DNA from: Sinorhizobium saheli
GTDB lineage: Bacteria; Pseudomonadota; Alphaproteobacteria; Rhizobiales; Rhizobiaceae
Direction: 5' to 3'
DNA length: 64,000 nucleotides
NCBI RefSeq assembly: GCF_001651875.1
Contig: NZ_LNQB01000094.1
Location: 1 to 64,000, forward strand
Shown here: one piece after another, positions 1 to 8,991 of the stretch
Numbering within the stretch: the first letter of the stretch is position 1
Layout: each line of letters starts with the position of its first letter
Program-made: the position numbers and the translations under genes
Notes under the pieces: model-generated
What the model was told of the DNA's origin: nothing
Database searches by the model: none
The model's input: the letters and a program-made list of their open reading frames with translations, nothing else

Positions 1-81
1 CGCAAACGACCCATCCAGCGCTTCAAGCGCGGCGTTCACCAGATCACGCATCACCCGAAGCGGATGATTGGCCGGAACTCG
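1..81 (-). mobile_element. IS5-type transposase, N-terminal fragment (runs off window)
   Basis: Read on the minus strand from position 81 to 1, an open frame gives a peptide starting RVPANHPLRVMRDLVNAALE. This resembles the conserved N-terminal segment of IS5/IS1182-like transposases (RVPADHPLR...). It lies in a different frame from the E1-like gene and begins exactly where that gene's similarity stops. The first residues of the transposase seem to be missing, so this looks like a recombination scar rather than a clean insertion. The rest lies outside the window. Family assignment is from memory of the motif. Confidence 0.55.
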
Positions 82-494
82 GCGCGGACGAAATCCTGCA
101 CGATCGAGGCGAGCGCGGAGATGCCGACGCCGAGGCCGACGGAGCCGGTCGAGAAATCGACGTCGTCGATATCCTTGGTCCGGCTCGGATAGCTCTGCGC
201 GCCGCCAAACCCACGGAAGTTCATGAGCTTCTCGCGCGTCTGCCGGCCCATCAGATATTGCATCGCATGAAAAACCGGCGACGCATGCGGCTTGACAGCG
301 ACGCGATCTTCCGGCCGGAGCGCCGAGAAATAGAGCGCGGTCATGATCGATACGACCGAGGCCGAACTCGCCTGGTGCCCGCCGGTCTTGATGCCGTCGG
401 CCTTCGGCCGAATGTGGTTCGCGTGATGGATCATCCAGTGGGAGAGCCAGAGCAGGCGCTTTTCAATGATCTTGAGATGGCTGGTGTCGGTCAT
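51..494 (-). pseudogene. Transketolase / pyruvate dehydrogenase E1-like protein, 3'-truncated
   Basis: The 147 residues match the N-terminal part of the thiamine-diphosphate E1/transketolase family: GIKTGGHQASSASVVSIMTA and the later FRGFGGAQSYPSRTKD and DFSTGSVGLGV segments. Full-length members have roughly 700-800 residues. Here the similarity ends after about residue 139 (VQDFVRA); the frame then runs through eight unrelated codons into a stop, where transposase-like sequence starts. The metal/ThDP-binding GDG...N region is missing, so the product cannot be active. Homologues of this gene sit next to acdS in other rhizobia, so it is probably a relic of that locus. Confidence 0.7.
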
Positions 495-545
495 CGCCGT
501 GTTCCGAAGGAGAAGGACGAAAGGGGACAGAATTCGGCCAAGGAC

Positions 546-1565
546 TCAGCCGTCCTTGTAGTAGTAGCTGTAGCCGTTCAGCGCCGGCGCGCCGCCGAGA
601 TGGGCGTAGAGAACCCGAGACCCCTCCGGGAAGAAGCCCTTGCGCATCAGGTCGATCAGTCCCTGCATGGATTTGCCCTCGTAGACCGGATCGGTGATCA
701 TCGCCTCGGTGCGGGCCGCGAGCCGGATTGCCGCATTGGTTTCCTCCGACGGGACGCCATAGGCGGGATAGGCATAATCGGGATTGATGACGATCTCGTT
801 CTCGCGGATCGCTCGGTGGAGGCCAACCAGTTCGGCGGTGGAATCGACGATGTTGCGCACCTGCGCGCGGGTCTGCTCGAGCGTCCCCGATGCATCGATG
901 CCGATCACCTGCTCGGCCCGATCCTGTGCCGCGAAGCCCACGATCATGCCACCCTGGGTCGATCCGGTGACGACGCAGACGATGATATAGTCGAAGGTGA
1001 AGCCGAGCTCTTTCTCCTGTGCCGCGACTTCCTCTGCAAAGCCGACGTAGCCGAGTGCGCCGTATTTGTGTACCGAGGCTCCGGCTGGGATCGGATAGGG
1101 TTTGCCGCCGGTATCCTTCACCGACTGGATCGCATCCTCCCAGCTTTTGCGGACGCCAATGTCGAAGCCGTCGTCAACCAATCGGCTGTCCGCTCCCATC
1201 AGCCGCGTCATCAGGATATTGCCGACGCGATCATAGACCGCATCGTAATGCGGCACCCACTTCTCCTGGATGACAACGCATTTCATACCGATCTTGGCGG
1301 CGGTGGCAGCAACCATGCGGGTATGGTTTGATTGCACGCCGCCGATCGACACCAGCGTATCGGCGCCGGAGGCGATCGCATCCGGCACGATATATTCGAG
1401 CTTCCTGAGCTTGTTACCGCCCATGGCGAGGCCGGAATTGCAGTCCTCCCGCTTGGCGTAGATCTGCACCTTGCCGCCGAGAGCCGCCGTCAGCCGCGGC
1501 AGATGCTCGATCGGCGTCGGGCCAAAAGTGAGTGGGTAACGTTCGAACTTCTCAAGCAGTGACAT
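546..1565 (-). CDS. acdS: 1-aminocyclopropane-1-carboxylate (ACC) deaminase
   Basis: 339-residue PLP enzyme that splits ACC, the ethylene precursor of plants, into 2-oxobutyrate and ammonia, lowering plant ethylene and helping nodulation. The PLP lysine is K52 in [10 protein letters not shown]. Glu296 (DPVYEGKS) and Leu323 (AHLGG) correspond to the Glu295/Leu322 pair used to separate true ACC deaminases from D-cysteine desulfhydrases. Length is normal for the family (about 338). It is transcribed away from the Lrp-type regulator with 144 bp between them, the arrangement seen where an Lrp-like protein controls acdS. Confidence 0.95.
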   Translation of the reverse strand: MSLLEKFERYPLTFGPTPIEHLPRLTAALGGKVQIYAKREDCNSGLAMGGNKLRKLEYIVPDAIASGADTLVSIGGVQSNHTRMVAATAAKIGMKCVVIQEKWVPHYDAVYDRVGNILMTRLMGADSRLVDDGFDIGVRKSWEDAIQSVKDTGGKPYPIPAGASVHKYGALGYVGFAEEVAAQEKELGFTFDYIIVCVVTGSTQGGMIVGFAAQDRAEQVIGIDASGTLEQTRAQVRNIVDSTAELVGLHRAIRENEIVINPDYAYPAYGVPSEETNAAIRLAARTEAMITDPVYEGKSMQGLIDLMRKGFFPEGSRVLYAHLGGAPALNGYSYYYKDG

Positions 1566-1709
1566 CGATCAAGGCCTCCATGCCGATTTTCGAGGCCGGA
1601 GAATAGGAGAAAATACGTGAAAGGTGTTCTCTGAATTTGTTGCCGAATTTCTCTTATTGCCTTAGATTCTCGACACGACGAAGATAATCTTCAATAAATT
1701 GGTGAGACA
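1566..1709. promoter_or_regulatory. acdS / Lrp-regulator divergent promoter region
   Basis: 144 bp between the divergent start codons of acdS and the Lrp-family gene. It is AT-richer than its surroundings, with several TTGTTG/GAATTT-type patches, as expected for a shared control region bound by an Lrp protein. No perfect operator can be named by eye. Control by the neighbouring regulator is inferred from gene order and from known lrpL-acdS pairs. Confidence 0.5.
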
Positions 1710-2186
1710 ATGAAAGAAACTTCCACAGCAGATTTTGACAAGATCGACCTCAAGATCCTGCGCGCCTTACAATCCGACGGCCGGCTGACAAATGCCGATC
1801 TGGCGCAGCGCGTGAATGTCAGTGCCGCGACCTGCCACAGGCGGACGCAACGGCTGTTCGACGAGGGCTACATCACCGGCGTGCGGGCCGAGGTCGCGCC
1901 CGCAGCAGTCGGGCTTGGCGCGTTGGTCATGGTTGGCGTGGTGCTCGATCGCTCTACGCCGGAGAGTTTCGCGGCATTTGAGGGCGCCGCGATGGAGTTG
2001 AAAGAAGTTCTGGATTGCAACCTGGTCGCCGGCGATTTCGACTATCTCCTGAAAATCCGCGTTCGCGACATGGCGGATTTCAACAAGTTGCATGGCGAGA
2101 AGCTGATCGCGCTGCCGGGCGTCCGGCAGACGCGAACCTTCTTCGTGATGAAGGAAGTCAAGGAAAGCGCGCGGTTGCCGTTCTGA
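1710..2186 (+). CDS. lrpL: Lrp/AsnC-family regulator (AcdR/LrpL type)
   Basis: 158 residues with the two usual Lrp parts. The N-terminal helix-turn-helix starts at DKIDLKILRALQSDGRLTNA and includes LAQRVNVSAATCHRRTQRL; a C-terminal RAM/AsnC ligand-binding and oligomerisation domain follows (ALVMVGVVLDR, then DLKIRVRD-like DYLLKIRVRDMADF). It lies divergent to acdS, the standard position of the activator LrpL/AcdR, which responds to ACC or leucine in other species. Start ATG at 1710 gives the usual N-terminal length. Confidence 0.88.
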   Translation: MKETSTADFDKIDLKILRALQSDGRLTNADLAQRVNVSAATCHRRTQRLFDEGYITGVRAEVAPAAVGLGALVMVGVVLDRSTPESFAAFEGAAMELKEVLDCNLVAGDFDYLLKIRVRDMADFNKLHGEKLIALPGVRQTRTFFVMKEVKESARLPF

Positions 2187-2525
2187 ACGATTAACGATAG
2201 GTGCGGTGTTGCTGATCCTTGCCGATCACGTTTCCGGCTCCCATGCTGAATATCGCTGAATTTTTCGGCCTGTTCGGGCTGACATTCGGGACTGGGCTGG
2301 CATTGAATCGAGTTCTCGCGCACGCGACTGACGATCATTCCGGGTTATTTGCACGACAATCTCGCTCCAGGGACCGGAGATGGCGAGAGTGATCAAGACG
2401 TTCCTCACGCGCCCCCTCGCAAACGACACAGTTCGGACCCAAACAGCCCGCCGAGATCGCCGCTTTCGTGCAGTCGATTGAGCATCCCTCGCCCTGAATC
2501 GAATCGAATCGCGGACCCTAGAAGT
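2187..2525. other. Intergenic stretch, no firm gene
   Basis: 339 bp between the Lrp gene and the convergent M20 gene. A 49-codon frame starts at ATG 2243 with a hydrophobic N-terminus (MLNIAEFFGLFGLTFGTGLA) and then turns Arg-rich. It has no recognisable match and no clear ribosome-binding site. Three tandem AATCG units sit near 2497-2515. I see no RNA gene or mobile-element end here. Confidence 0.4.
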
Positions 2526-3980
2526 TCACCGGCTATGAACTGATGCGGGCATCACATCGTCGGGAATTGGGCACACATAGGCTTTTCCGCTGGTCTTTTC
2601 CTGCCATTCGGCTCTCGCCGCTGCCAGGAGGTCGGATGACGACATCAACGCGAGGCCCGTGGCCGCAAGCGCCTTGGCCGCATGCGCCATGGCCTTATGC
2701 GCGGCCGGGCTTTTTCCCTGTGCAACGACCTGCCAGGTATGGGGATTGGTGCCGATCGTCCAGGCTGGCGTCCAGCATTGCGCGGTCGGCGTCACCCAGC
2801 TGACATCGCCGACATCGGTTGATCCTGCCCGGAAATGCGATTTTCCTTCGAACTCCCGCAAACCCGTATGCAAGGGCATAGAGCCGTCGAGCTTGCCATT
2901 GGAGAACACGTCGCCCCTGATCTGATAAAGGCGGATGCTGCTGCTGATCGCTTCCTGCGTGAAGGTGTCCTGGATCTTTCTGGCGAAGGCAATGTCGGCC
3001 TCGTCGAAGGCTATCGGCCCGAGTGCGACCATGTTCTCGTGCATTGCCGTTTCGAGCGTGATGTTGGGAAGCAGGTTCGTCGAGGCCGTGTCGAACACGA
3101 TCTCCACCTCGGTTTCGGTCATCATGGCTGCGCCGCGCGCAACCTTTTCCACTCGCCCGGCAAGCTCGAGCGCCTGCGGCATATCGGGCGCCCTGAGCAG
3201 ATAGAGAACCTCGGCTTTGGCCTGTACGACGTTTGCGGCCGTGCCGCCGCTATCCGTGATCGCGTAGTGAACGCGGCAATCCTGCGGCATGTGTTCGCGC
3301 AGGAAATTGACACCGACATTCATGAGTTCGACAGCGTCGAGCGCGGAACGGCCGAGATGGGCGCTGTTGGCGGCATGTGCGGCGATGCCCCTGAAGCGAT
3401 AGTAATATTCGAGAACGGCAAGATTGTTTGTCGAACGGACACCGTTGAACGGAGCTGGATGCCAGGTCAGGGCGGCATCGACGTCATCGAATGCGCCAGC
3501 GCGAACCATGAAGGTCTTGCCGGAACCGCCCTCCTCTCCCGGGCAGCCATAATAGCGCAGTGTGCCGGGCAGGTTGTTCTCCTTAATGTGGCGGGCAAGT
3601 GCAATCACCGCCATAAGCGATCCGACGCCAAGCAGATTGTGCCCGCAGCCATGGCCGGTCGCCCCCACCGTCACGGGGTGGGGCTCGGCCACGTTTGCCG
3701 TTTGGCTCATTCCAGCCAGGGCATCGTATTCACCGAGGAAAGCGATCACCGGTTTCCCGTAGCCGAATTCGCCGATGAAGGCGGTTTCCATGTCCGCGAC
3801 GCCTCGGCGCACGGCAAAGCCGTTTTCCTCGAGCGTCCTTGCCAGCAGTTGCGACGAACGCCGCTCCTCGAACTTCAGCTCCGCGAAATCCCAGATACTA
3901 TCGCTGAGAGCACTATAATCCGGCTTCATCTTTTCGATCGTCGCGGCAATCGAGTTGATCGCGTCGAGATTCATGGGCAT
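2526..3980 (-). CDS. M20-family amidohydrolase (AbgB-like)
   Basis: 484 residues of the M20 metallopeptidase family, closest in appearance to p-aminobenzoyl-glutamate hydrolase subunit B and related aminoacylases. Metal-site motifs are visible: GEYDALAGMSQ near residue 83, GHGCGHNLLG near 109 and CPGEEGGSGKTFM near 146; a dimerisation domain follows (RGIAAHAANS). It is the last gene of the leftward peptide-transport module, so it probably hydrolyses an amide or acylated amino acid brought in by that transporter. The exact substrate cannot be read from the sequence. Confidence 0.82.
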   Translation of the reverse strand: MPMNLDAINSIAATIEKMKPDYSALSDSIWDFAELKFEERRSSQLLARTLEENGFAVRRGVADMETAFIGEFGYGKPVIAFLGEYDALAGMSQTANVAEPHPVTVGATGHGCGHNLLGVGSLMAVIALARHIKENNLPGTLRYYGCPGEEGGSGKTFMVRAGAFDDVDAALTWHPAPFNGVRSTNNLAVLEYYYRFRGIAAHAANSAHLGRSALDAVELMNVGVNFLREHMPQDCRVHYAITDSGGTAANVVQAKAEVLYLLRAPDMPQALELAGRVEKVARGAAMMTETEVEIVFDTASTNLLPNITLETAMHENMVALGPIAFDEADIAFARKIQDTFTQEAISSSIRLYQIRGDVFSNGKLDGSMPLHTGLREFEGKSHFRAGSTDVGDVSWVTPTAQCWTPAWTIGTNPHTWQVVAQGKSPAAHKAMAHAAKALAATGLALMSSSDLLAAARAEWQEKTSGKAYVCPIPDDVMPASVHSR

Positions 3981-4113
3981 TTCCTCGCTGTTCCCCCTGC
4001 CGCCGCAGGGACGAGTGGTACCGAACCCGGCAGGTCTGCCTGTCGGATCTCATGTCGGTTGTCGAAGCGGAATGGCCGCGCCCGAGGCGATCGGGCCGCG
4101 CGGCAACTCAGGC

Positions 4114-5658
4114 TCAATCGTCGAGCGAGACTTCCCAAAGGCGGGTATTCGATTGCCAGACGGGCTGGCCCTTCAGTTCCTTGGTGGCGCCCCAGACATC
4201 GACCGCGTCATAGAGGAAGATGCCCGGCATTTCCTTGAGCATCATCGTATGAAACTCATCGAAGATCGCCTGACGCTTCGTCCGGTCGGACTCCGCATAG
4301 GCGGCCTTCATCAACTCGACAGCTTTCGGATCGTCCCACATCAAGGAAGCGTTCTTGTCCTTGCTGCCGACATAGAAGCCGTACATCAAAGCCGGATCGA
4401 GCCGCGGCGCGACCGATTGCGAGATGACCTGATAGTTGCCGGACCGGCGGCGATCCACCTGCGTCGCATAGTCGAGCACCTCGATCTGCACATTGAGGCC
4501 CACCTGCTGCATCATGGCCTGCGCCATCACCGCGGCCGGGAAGCTTGGCACGTTGCTGCGCTTGTTGGCGATGATCGTAATCGGCTCGCCCTTGTAGCCA
4601 GCTTCCGTCAGCTCTTTCTTCGCGGCTTCGACGTCGTAGGGAAGACGCTCCTTCTGGACGGCGTCGAAATAGAGCGAGTCTTGCGAAATCATCGAACCAT
4701 TCGCCGTGCCGGTGCCGTTTGATGCCGCCTCGACGAGCTGATCGAGATCGAGAGCCATCGCCATTGCGCGGCGAACGCCGGGCTTGCCGAGGACCGGATC
4801 GCGGGTCTGAATGTAGAACAGGTTCTTGCCGTTGTTGCGCGCCACGATCAATTGCAGGGTATCGCTTGCCTTGAATTCAGGAATGAGATCCGGTGAAATC
4901 TCCGCCGCATCGAGCACGCCCGACTGCAGGCCGGCCTTGACCGTCGACGCATCGGGAATAACCATGAATTTGATGCCGTCCACGAGCGGGCGCTTGGAGC
5001 CGACCATGCCGTCGGTTTTACCGTCGTTTTGAGGCGAGACATAGTCGTCGAACTTGGCGAGGTGGATGTATTCGCCCTTCTTCCATTCGTCCCATTTGAA
5101 CGGGCCGGTGCCAATCGGCTTGATGAAGCTTCCGTCTGCGCCGACCGATTCCGGGGAGATCATGCCCGTGTAACCGCATTCGGGGCGCGACATCAGGCCG
5201 AGGAAAACTGCGGACGGCTTTTCCAACGTTATGATGACGGTCGAAGCGTCGGCTACCTTGACCTCCGTGATATGCACGTTGCGGCTGCCATCGAAATCCG
5301 CAAGGCAGGTCCATTTCGTTTCGGGCTTGAGATAGCGGTTCCAGTTCCACACGACGTCATCGGCGGTCATTTTCTTGCCGTTGTGGAATTTCACGTCGTC
5401 GCGCAGTTTGAAGCTGTAGGTCAGCCCATCTGCCGAGACTTCGAAGCTCTTTGCCAGCAGCGGCTTGACCTCGCCATTGTTGGCGTAGCCGACGAGCCCT
5501 TCGACGATGTGCAGAATGACGCCATCGGTATTGCCGTCGCGATTGACGCCCGGATTGTTGCTGCGCAGATCCGAGCTTTGAGCCACGACGATGTCGCGGG
5601 CGTTCGCCACACCGGTCATCGCCATCAACATGGTGCCTGCAAGAAGAAGCTTATGCAT
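4114..5658 (-). CDS. ABC transporter substrate-binding protein, family 5 (peptide/opine type)
   Basis: 514 residues with a clear signal peptide (MHKLLLAGTMLMAMTGVANA, cleavage before RD). The family 5 (DppA/OppA/NikA) signature follows: IVEGLVGYANNGEVKPLLAK and FKLRDDVKFHNGKKMTADDV. It binds peptides, opines or similar compounds in the periplasm and delivers them to the DppBC-type channel encoded upstream. It lies between the beta-lactamase-fold gene (24 bp gap) and the M20 gene. The module's putative ligand is unknown. Confidence 0.88.
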   Translation of the reverse strand: MHKLLLAGTMLMAMTGVANARDIVVAQSSDLRSNNPGVNRDGNTDGVILHIVEGLVGYANNGEVKPLLAKSFEVSADGLTYSFKLRDDVKFHNGKKMTADDVVWNWNRYLKPETKWTCLADFDGSRNVHITEVKVADASTVIITLEKPSAVFLGLMSRPECGYTGMISPESVGADGSFIKPIGTGPFKWDEWKKGEYIHLAKFDDYVSPQNDGKTDGMVGSKRPLVDGIKFMVIPDASTVKAGLQSGVLDAAEISPDLIPEFKASDTLQLIVARNNGKNLFYIQTRDPVLGKPGVRRAMAMALDLDQLVEAASNGTGTANGSMISQDSLYFDAVQKERLPYDVEAAKKELTEAGYKGEPITIIANKRSNVPSFPAAVMAQAMMQQVGLNVQIEVLDYATQVDRRRSGNYQVISQSVAPRLDPALMYGFYVGSKDKNASLMWDDPKAVELMKAAYAESDRTKRQAIFDEFHTMMLKEMPGIFLYDAVDVWGATKELKGQPVWQSNTRLWEVSLDD

Positions 5659-5682
5659 TGTTCTACCCTCTTTTATGTATTG

Positions 5683-6546
5683 TTAGGATTGGAGTTCATC
5701 CCAGCAGGCACGCGAAAGCCTGCCGATGGTTTCGAGCGCGACTGTGTAGCCGGGGGTTCCATCCGGCATCTCCTGCGGCACGCCGTCGGTATAGGCGGCG
5801 ATGATGTAGAAGGGGGAACCGTCGCGATAGACGATACCCGCATTCATGCGGCCGCGCTTTCCAGTGCCGCCCTTATGAGCGACGACAGCCCCGAACGGCA
5901 GTCTCGATGGGATGGCATAGCGCAGGATCTGATTCCTCAGGGTCTGAAGCGCATAGGCGCACAGCGCCTGAGAGCAGCCGAGGCGGTCCGCCGCTTTCTG
6001 TGAATTCTGCGCGTCAAGAATGGTCTGCAATAGATAGACCTGATCGCGCGCGGTCGTCGTGGTGACGGCCTTCAACGAATGGTCGGGCGACAGCGCCAAG
6101 GGAGGGATCAGGAAACGATGGTTGGTGCCCGTCATGCCGATCGACTTGCAATAACTGTCGACCTCTTCGAGGGTCAGCCTTTCGAAGACCATCTTAGTGC
6201 AGACATTATCGCTCAGCACCATCATACCGGTGATGGCATCGCGCAGCGAGATGACGATACCCGGCGTCAGATAGCGGAACATGCCGCTCGCCACTTCCTC
6301 GGCGAAACGCTTTTCGTAGGTGATCCGTTCGTCCAGATCCAGGCGGCCGTGATGCGCGGCCTTCAAGGCTGCCATCATGATCGAGGTCTTTCGGGTGCTG
6401 GCGGAGGGTGTTTCCTCATCCGCGCCCCTGCCGACCGCTTCGCCGCTTGCCAGTGCGCGTACCATGAAGCGCGTTACGAAGGGCTGCGCATCGCAGATCG
6501 CGTTCAAACGCTCCGCGAGCTTTCCGGGTTCAATCACGGTCGTCAT
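5683..6546 (-). CDS. Class A beta-lactamase-fold serine hydrolase, no signal peptide
   Basis: 287 residues with the three landmarks of the serine beta-lactamase/DD-peptidase fold: SxxK at S50-K53 (STRK), SDN at 112-114 (LSDNVCTK) and a KGG at 225-227 in place of KTG. There is no signal peptide, so the protein should stay in the cytoplasm, unlike true beta-lactamases. It lies inside the peptide-transport operon, 1 bp from the ATPase gene, which points to hydrolysis of an imported amide, ester or lactam rather than to drug resistance. The KTG change and location make antibiotic hydrolysis unlikely but not excluded. Confidence 0.78.
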   Translation of the reverse strand: MTTVIEPGKLAERLNAICDAQPFVTRFMVRALASGEAVGRGADEETPSASTRKTSIMMAALKAAHHGRLDLDERITYEKRFAEEVASGMFRYLTPGIVISLRDAITGMMVLSDNVCTKMVFERLTLEEVDSYCKSIGMTGTNHRFLIPPLALSPDHSLKAVTTTTARDQVYLLQTILDAQNSQKAADRLGCSQALCAYALQTLRNQILRYAIPSRLPFGAVVAHKGGTGKRGRMNAGIVYRDGSPFYIIAAYTDGVPQEMPDGTPGYTVALETIGRLSRACWDELQS

Positions 6547-6547
6547 G

Positions 6548-8176
6548 TCAGTTCTCCAGGCGCCATTTTAGGGTCACGCCGCCCTGCGCATTGTGGTCGA
6601 GGGCGGGGATGGCCGAGAGAAGCCTTTGCGTATAGGCCTCCTTCGGGCTGTCGAAAACCGTATTGCGGTCGCCCTCTTCGATGATCCGGCCGTCCTGCAT
6701 GACGACGACGCGATCGGCCACCTGTTCAACGACGCCGAGATCGTGGCTGATGAACAGGCAGGAAAACCCGTAGCGTTTTTGCAAATCGGACAGGAGTTCG
6801 AGCACCTGCGCCCGGACCGTCACGTCAAGCGCCGATACCGGCTCGTCGGCGATCAGGAATTTCGGGCGGCGCGCAATGGCACGGGCGATCGCCACGCGCT
6901 GGCGCTGGCCGCCCGAAAGCTCATGCGGGTATCGACCGGCATAATCGAACCCAAGGCCGACTTCCTCCAGTGTCTCCAGGGCGCGCTTCCGCTTTGCCGC
7001 AGCGTCAAGGTCGGGAAGGAGCCGCAGCGCTTCTTCCACAAGCGCGACTATGGTCATGCGCGGATTGAGCGAGGAATAAGGATCCTGAAACACCATTTGA
7101 CAGTTCAGCCGATAGTCCATCCAGTCATCGTTGCGGCTGCGTCCGCCGAACCGGATATTGCCTTCGCTCTCCCGGACCAACCCGGCGATGGTGCGGCCGA
7201 GCGTGGTCTTGCCAGAACCCGAACCTCCCACCAGAGCAACGACCTCGCCCTCGTGGATATCGATGCTGACGCCATGCAGCGCTCGCTTTGGCGTTGTCTT
7301 CTTCATCAGTGACCGGCGACCGCCATAGTCGACGACGATATCGCGCGCCGAGACCATCGGCGCCTTGGTCCTATCGATCGTTCGCGTCGGTCCTCGAAAC
7401 GGCAGGGAGGAAAGCAATTTCTTTGTATAGGCACGCTGCGGTGCGTCGAGCAGATCCGCGGTTCTCCCTTCTTCGACGATAACGCCCTTTTCCATGACGA
7501 CGATGCGGTGCGTGTAGCGAGCAACCATCGGCAAATCGTGACTGATCAGCAGCACGGCAGTGCCCTCCGCCTGCGTCAGTTCCACCATCAATTCCATGAC
7601 ATCGCGCTGGATCACGGCATCGAGCGCGGTCGTCGGCTCGTCGGCGATCAAGAGCGCCGGTTTCAAGAGCATGACGGATGCCAGCATGATGCGCTGGCGC
7701 ATGCCGCCCGAAAACTCATGCGGATAGGAAGTGAGCGCCCCGGCAGGATCGCGGATACCGACCCGGTTCAGCATGGCAAGGATCCGGCCCCGCCGTTCTT
7801 CCTGCGAAAGCTTCGTATGAAGCTGCAGTCCCTCCTCGAGCTGGCGACCGATGGTCATCGACGGATTGAGCGAGGTCATCGGTTCCTGGAAGACGACCCC
7901 GATTTCTCCTCCACGCAACCGACGCAATTGCGGGACCTTCATCGAGAGCGCGTCACGTCCCTTATAGGCGACCGAGCCGCCAATCACTCTGATGGGCGCC
8001 GGCAGTAGCGAGATCAGGGCGCGCGTTGCCAGCGTCTTGCCCGATCCGCTTTCCCCGACGATGCCAAAAATCTCGCCCGCCGCGATGTCAAAGCTGACGT
8101 TCTTGACGACCTCGACACCGGTCCTGGCGACCTGGAGCGACAGATTGCGGACGCTCAGAAGTGGTTCATTGGTCAT
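6548..8176 (-). CDS. Peptide ABC transporter ATPase, fused DppD-DppF type
   Basis: 542 residues with two complete ATPase halves, each with Walker A, signature and Walker B. The first half has GESGSGKT, LSGG-like FSGGMRQR and LLIADEPTTALD; the second has GGSGSGKT, ELSGGQRQRVAIARA and FLIADEPVSALD. Single-chain double ATPases of this length are common in rhizobial peptide/nickel importers. The start overlaps the DppC stop by 4 bp, so the genes are translationally coupled. It powers import through the DppB/DppC channel. Confidence 0.92.
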   Translation of the reverse strand: MTNEPLLSVRNLSLQVARTGVEVVKNVSFDIAAGEIFGIVGESGSGKTLATRALISLLPAPIRVIGGSVAYKGRDALSMKVPQLRRLRGGEIGVVFQEPMTSLNPSMTIGRQLEEGLQLHTKLSQEERRGRILAMLNRVGIRDPAGALTSYPHEFSGGMRQRIMLASVMLLKPALLIADEPTTALDAVIQRDVMELMVELTQAEGTAVLLISHDLPMVARYTHRIVVMEKGVIVEEGRTADLLDAPQRAYTKKLLSSLPFRGPTRTIDRTKAPMVSARDIVVDYGGRRSLMKKTTPKRALHGVSIDIHEGEVVALVGGSGSGKTTLGRTIAGLVRESEGNIRFGGRSRNDDWMDYRLNCQMVFQDPYSSLNPRMTIVALVEEALRLLPDLDAAAKRKRALETLEEVGLGFDYAGRYPHELSGGQRQRVAIARAIARRPKFLIADEPVSALDVTVRAQVLELLSDLQKRYGFSCLFISHDLGVVEQVADRVVVMQDGRIIEEGDRNTVFDSPKEAYTQRLLSAIPALDHNAQGGVTLKWRLEN

Positions 8177-8991
8177 TTCAGCCCCCTCATGCGCGGATCA
8201 AGTTTGTCCCGAAGAGCATCGCCCAGAAGATTGATACCGAGGAGCGTCAGGGCGATCGCAAGTCCGGGAAAGAGACCGAGCCAAACTGCCTGCTCGATGA
8301 ACGGCCGCCCGGCGGCAAGCATGTTGCCCCAGGTCGGCGCCGGTGGCGGAACGCCGAGACCGAGAAAGCTGAGGGCACTTTCCGAAAGGATCGCCCAGCC
8401 GAACATCGAGGTCGCAAGCACGGTTATCGGGGCGACGCAGTTGGGAAGGATATGGCGGAACATGGTGTAGAGCTCGCCATTACCCATCACCTTGGAAGCC
8501 TCGATGAATTCCCGTTCGCGCAGCGACAGGACGGCGCCGCGAACGACACGAGCCATGGAGGGAGAATAGGCAATGCCCAGCGCGAAGATGATCCCATATT
8601 GGTTGGCGCCGAAGACGGCGAGCAATCCAAGCGCCAGAAGGATCCCCGGAAAGGCGAGAAGTGCATTATTGACAGCCATGATGACTGCATCGATCCAACC
8701 GCGGGCGTAACCGCTGACGAGGCCGATCAGCGTGCCGCAGACCGTTGCGAAGGTGACGGTCAAGGTGCCGATCCAGACGCTCGCCCGAGCGCCGACAAGC
8801 AGGCGGCTAAGAACGTCGCGACCGAATTCGTCGGTTCCGAGCCAGTGGGCGCTGCTCGGTGCTTCCAGCCGCGCCGTGAAGCCGAGCTTCATCGGATCAT
8901 ACGGGCTCCAGAAGAGGCCGAGGGCAGCCGAGAGGAGCAGTGCGGCAATCAGAATGCTGCCGATCAAGCCATTGAACGTGAAGTTTTTCAT
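8173..8991 (-). CDS. Peptide ABC transporter permease, DppC type
   Basis: 272 residues starting MKNFTFNGLIGSILIAALLL. The start at 8991 forms an ATGA overlap with the DppB stop; a longer upstream reading would run far into dppB. It has the DppC layout: one N-terminal membrane helix, the periplasmic HWLGTDEFGRDVLSRLLVGA motif, then the EAA-loop region (REFIEASKVMGNGELYTMFR) and C-terminal helices ending GDALRDKLDPRMRG. It forms the inner-membrane channel with the DppB partner. Confidence 0.92.
   Translation of the reverse strand: MKNFTFNGLIGSILIAALLLSAALGLFWSPYDPMKLGFTARLEAPSSAHWLGTDEFGRDVLSRLLVGARASVWIGTLTVTFATVCGTLIGLVSGYARGWIDAVIMAVNNALLAFPGILLALGLLAVFGANQYGIIFALGIAYSPSMARVVRGAVLSLREREFIEASKVMGNGELYTMFRHILPNCVAPITVLATSMFGWAILSESALSFLGLGVPPPAPTWGNMLAAGRPFIEQAVWLGLFPGLAIALTLLGINLLGDALRDKLDPRMRGLK

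Noticed and set aside
5683-6546. Antibiotic-resistance beta-lactamase
   Set aside because: The fold matches, but there is no signal peptide, KTG is KGG, and the gene lies within a peptide-transport operon.
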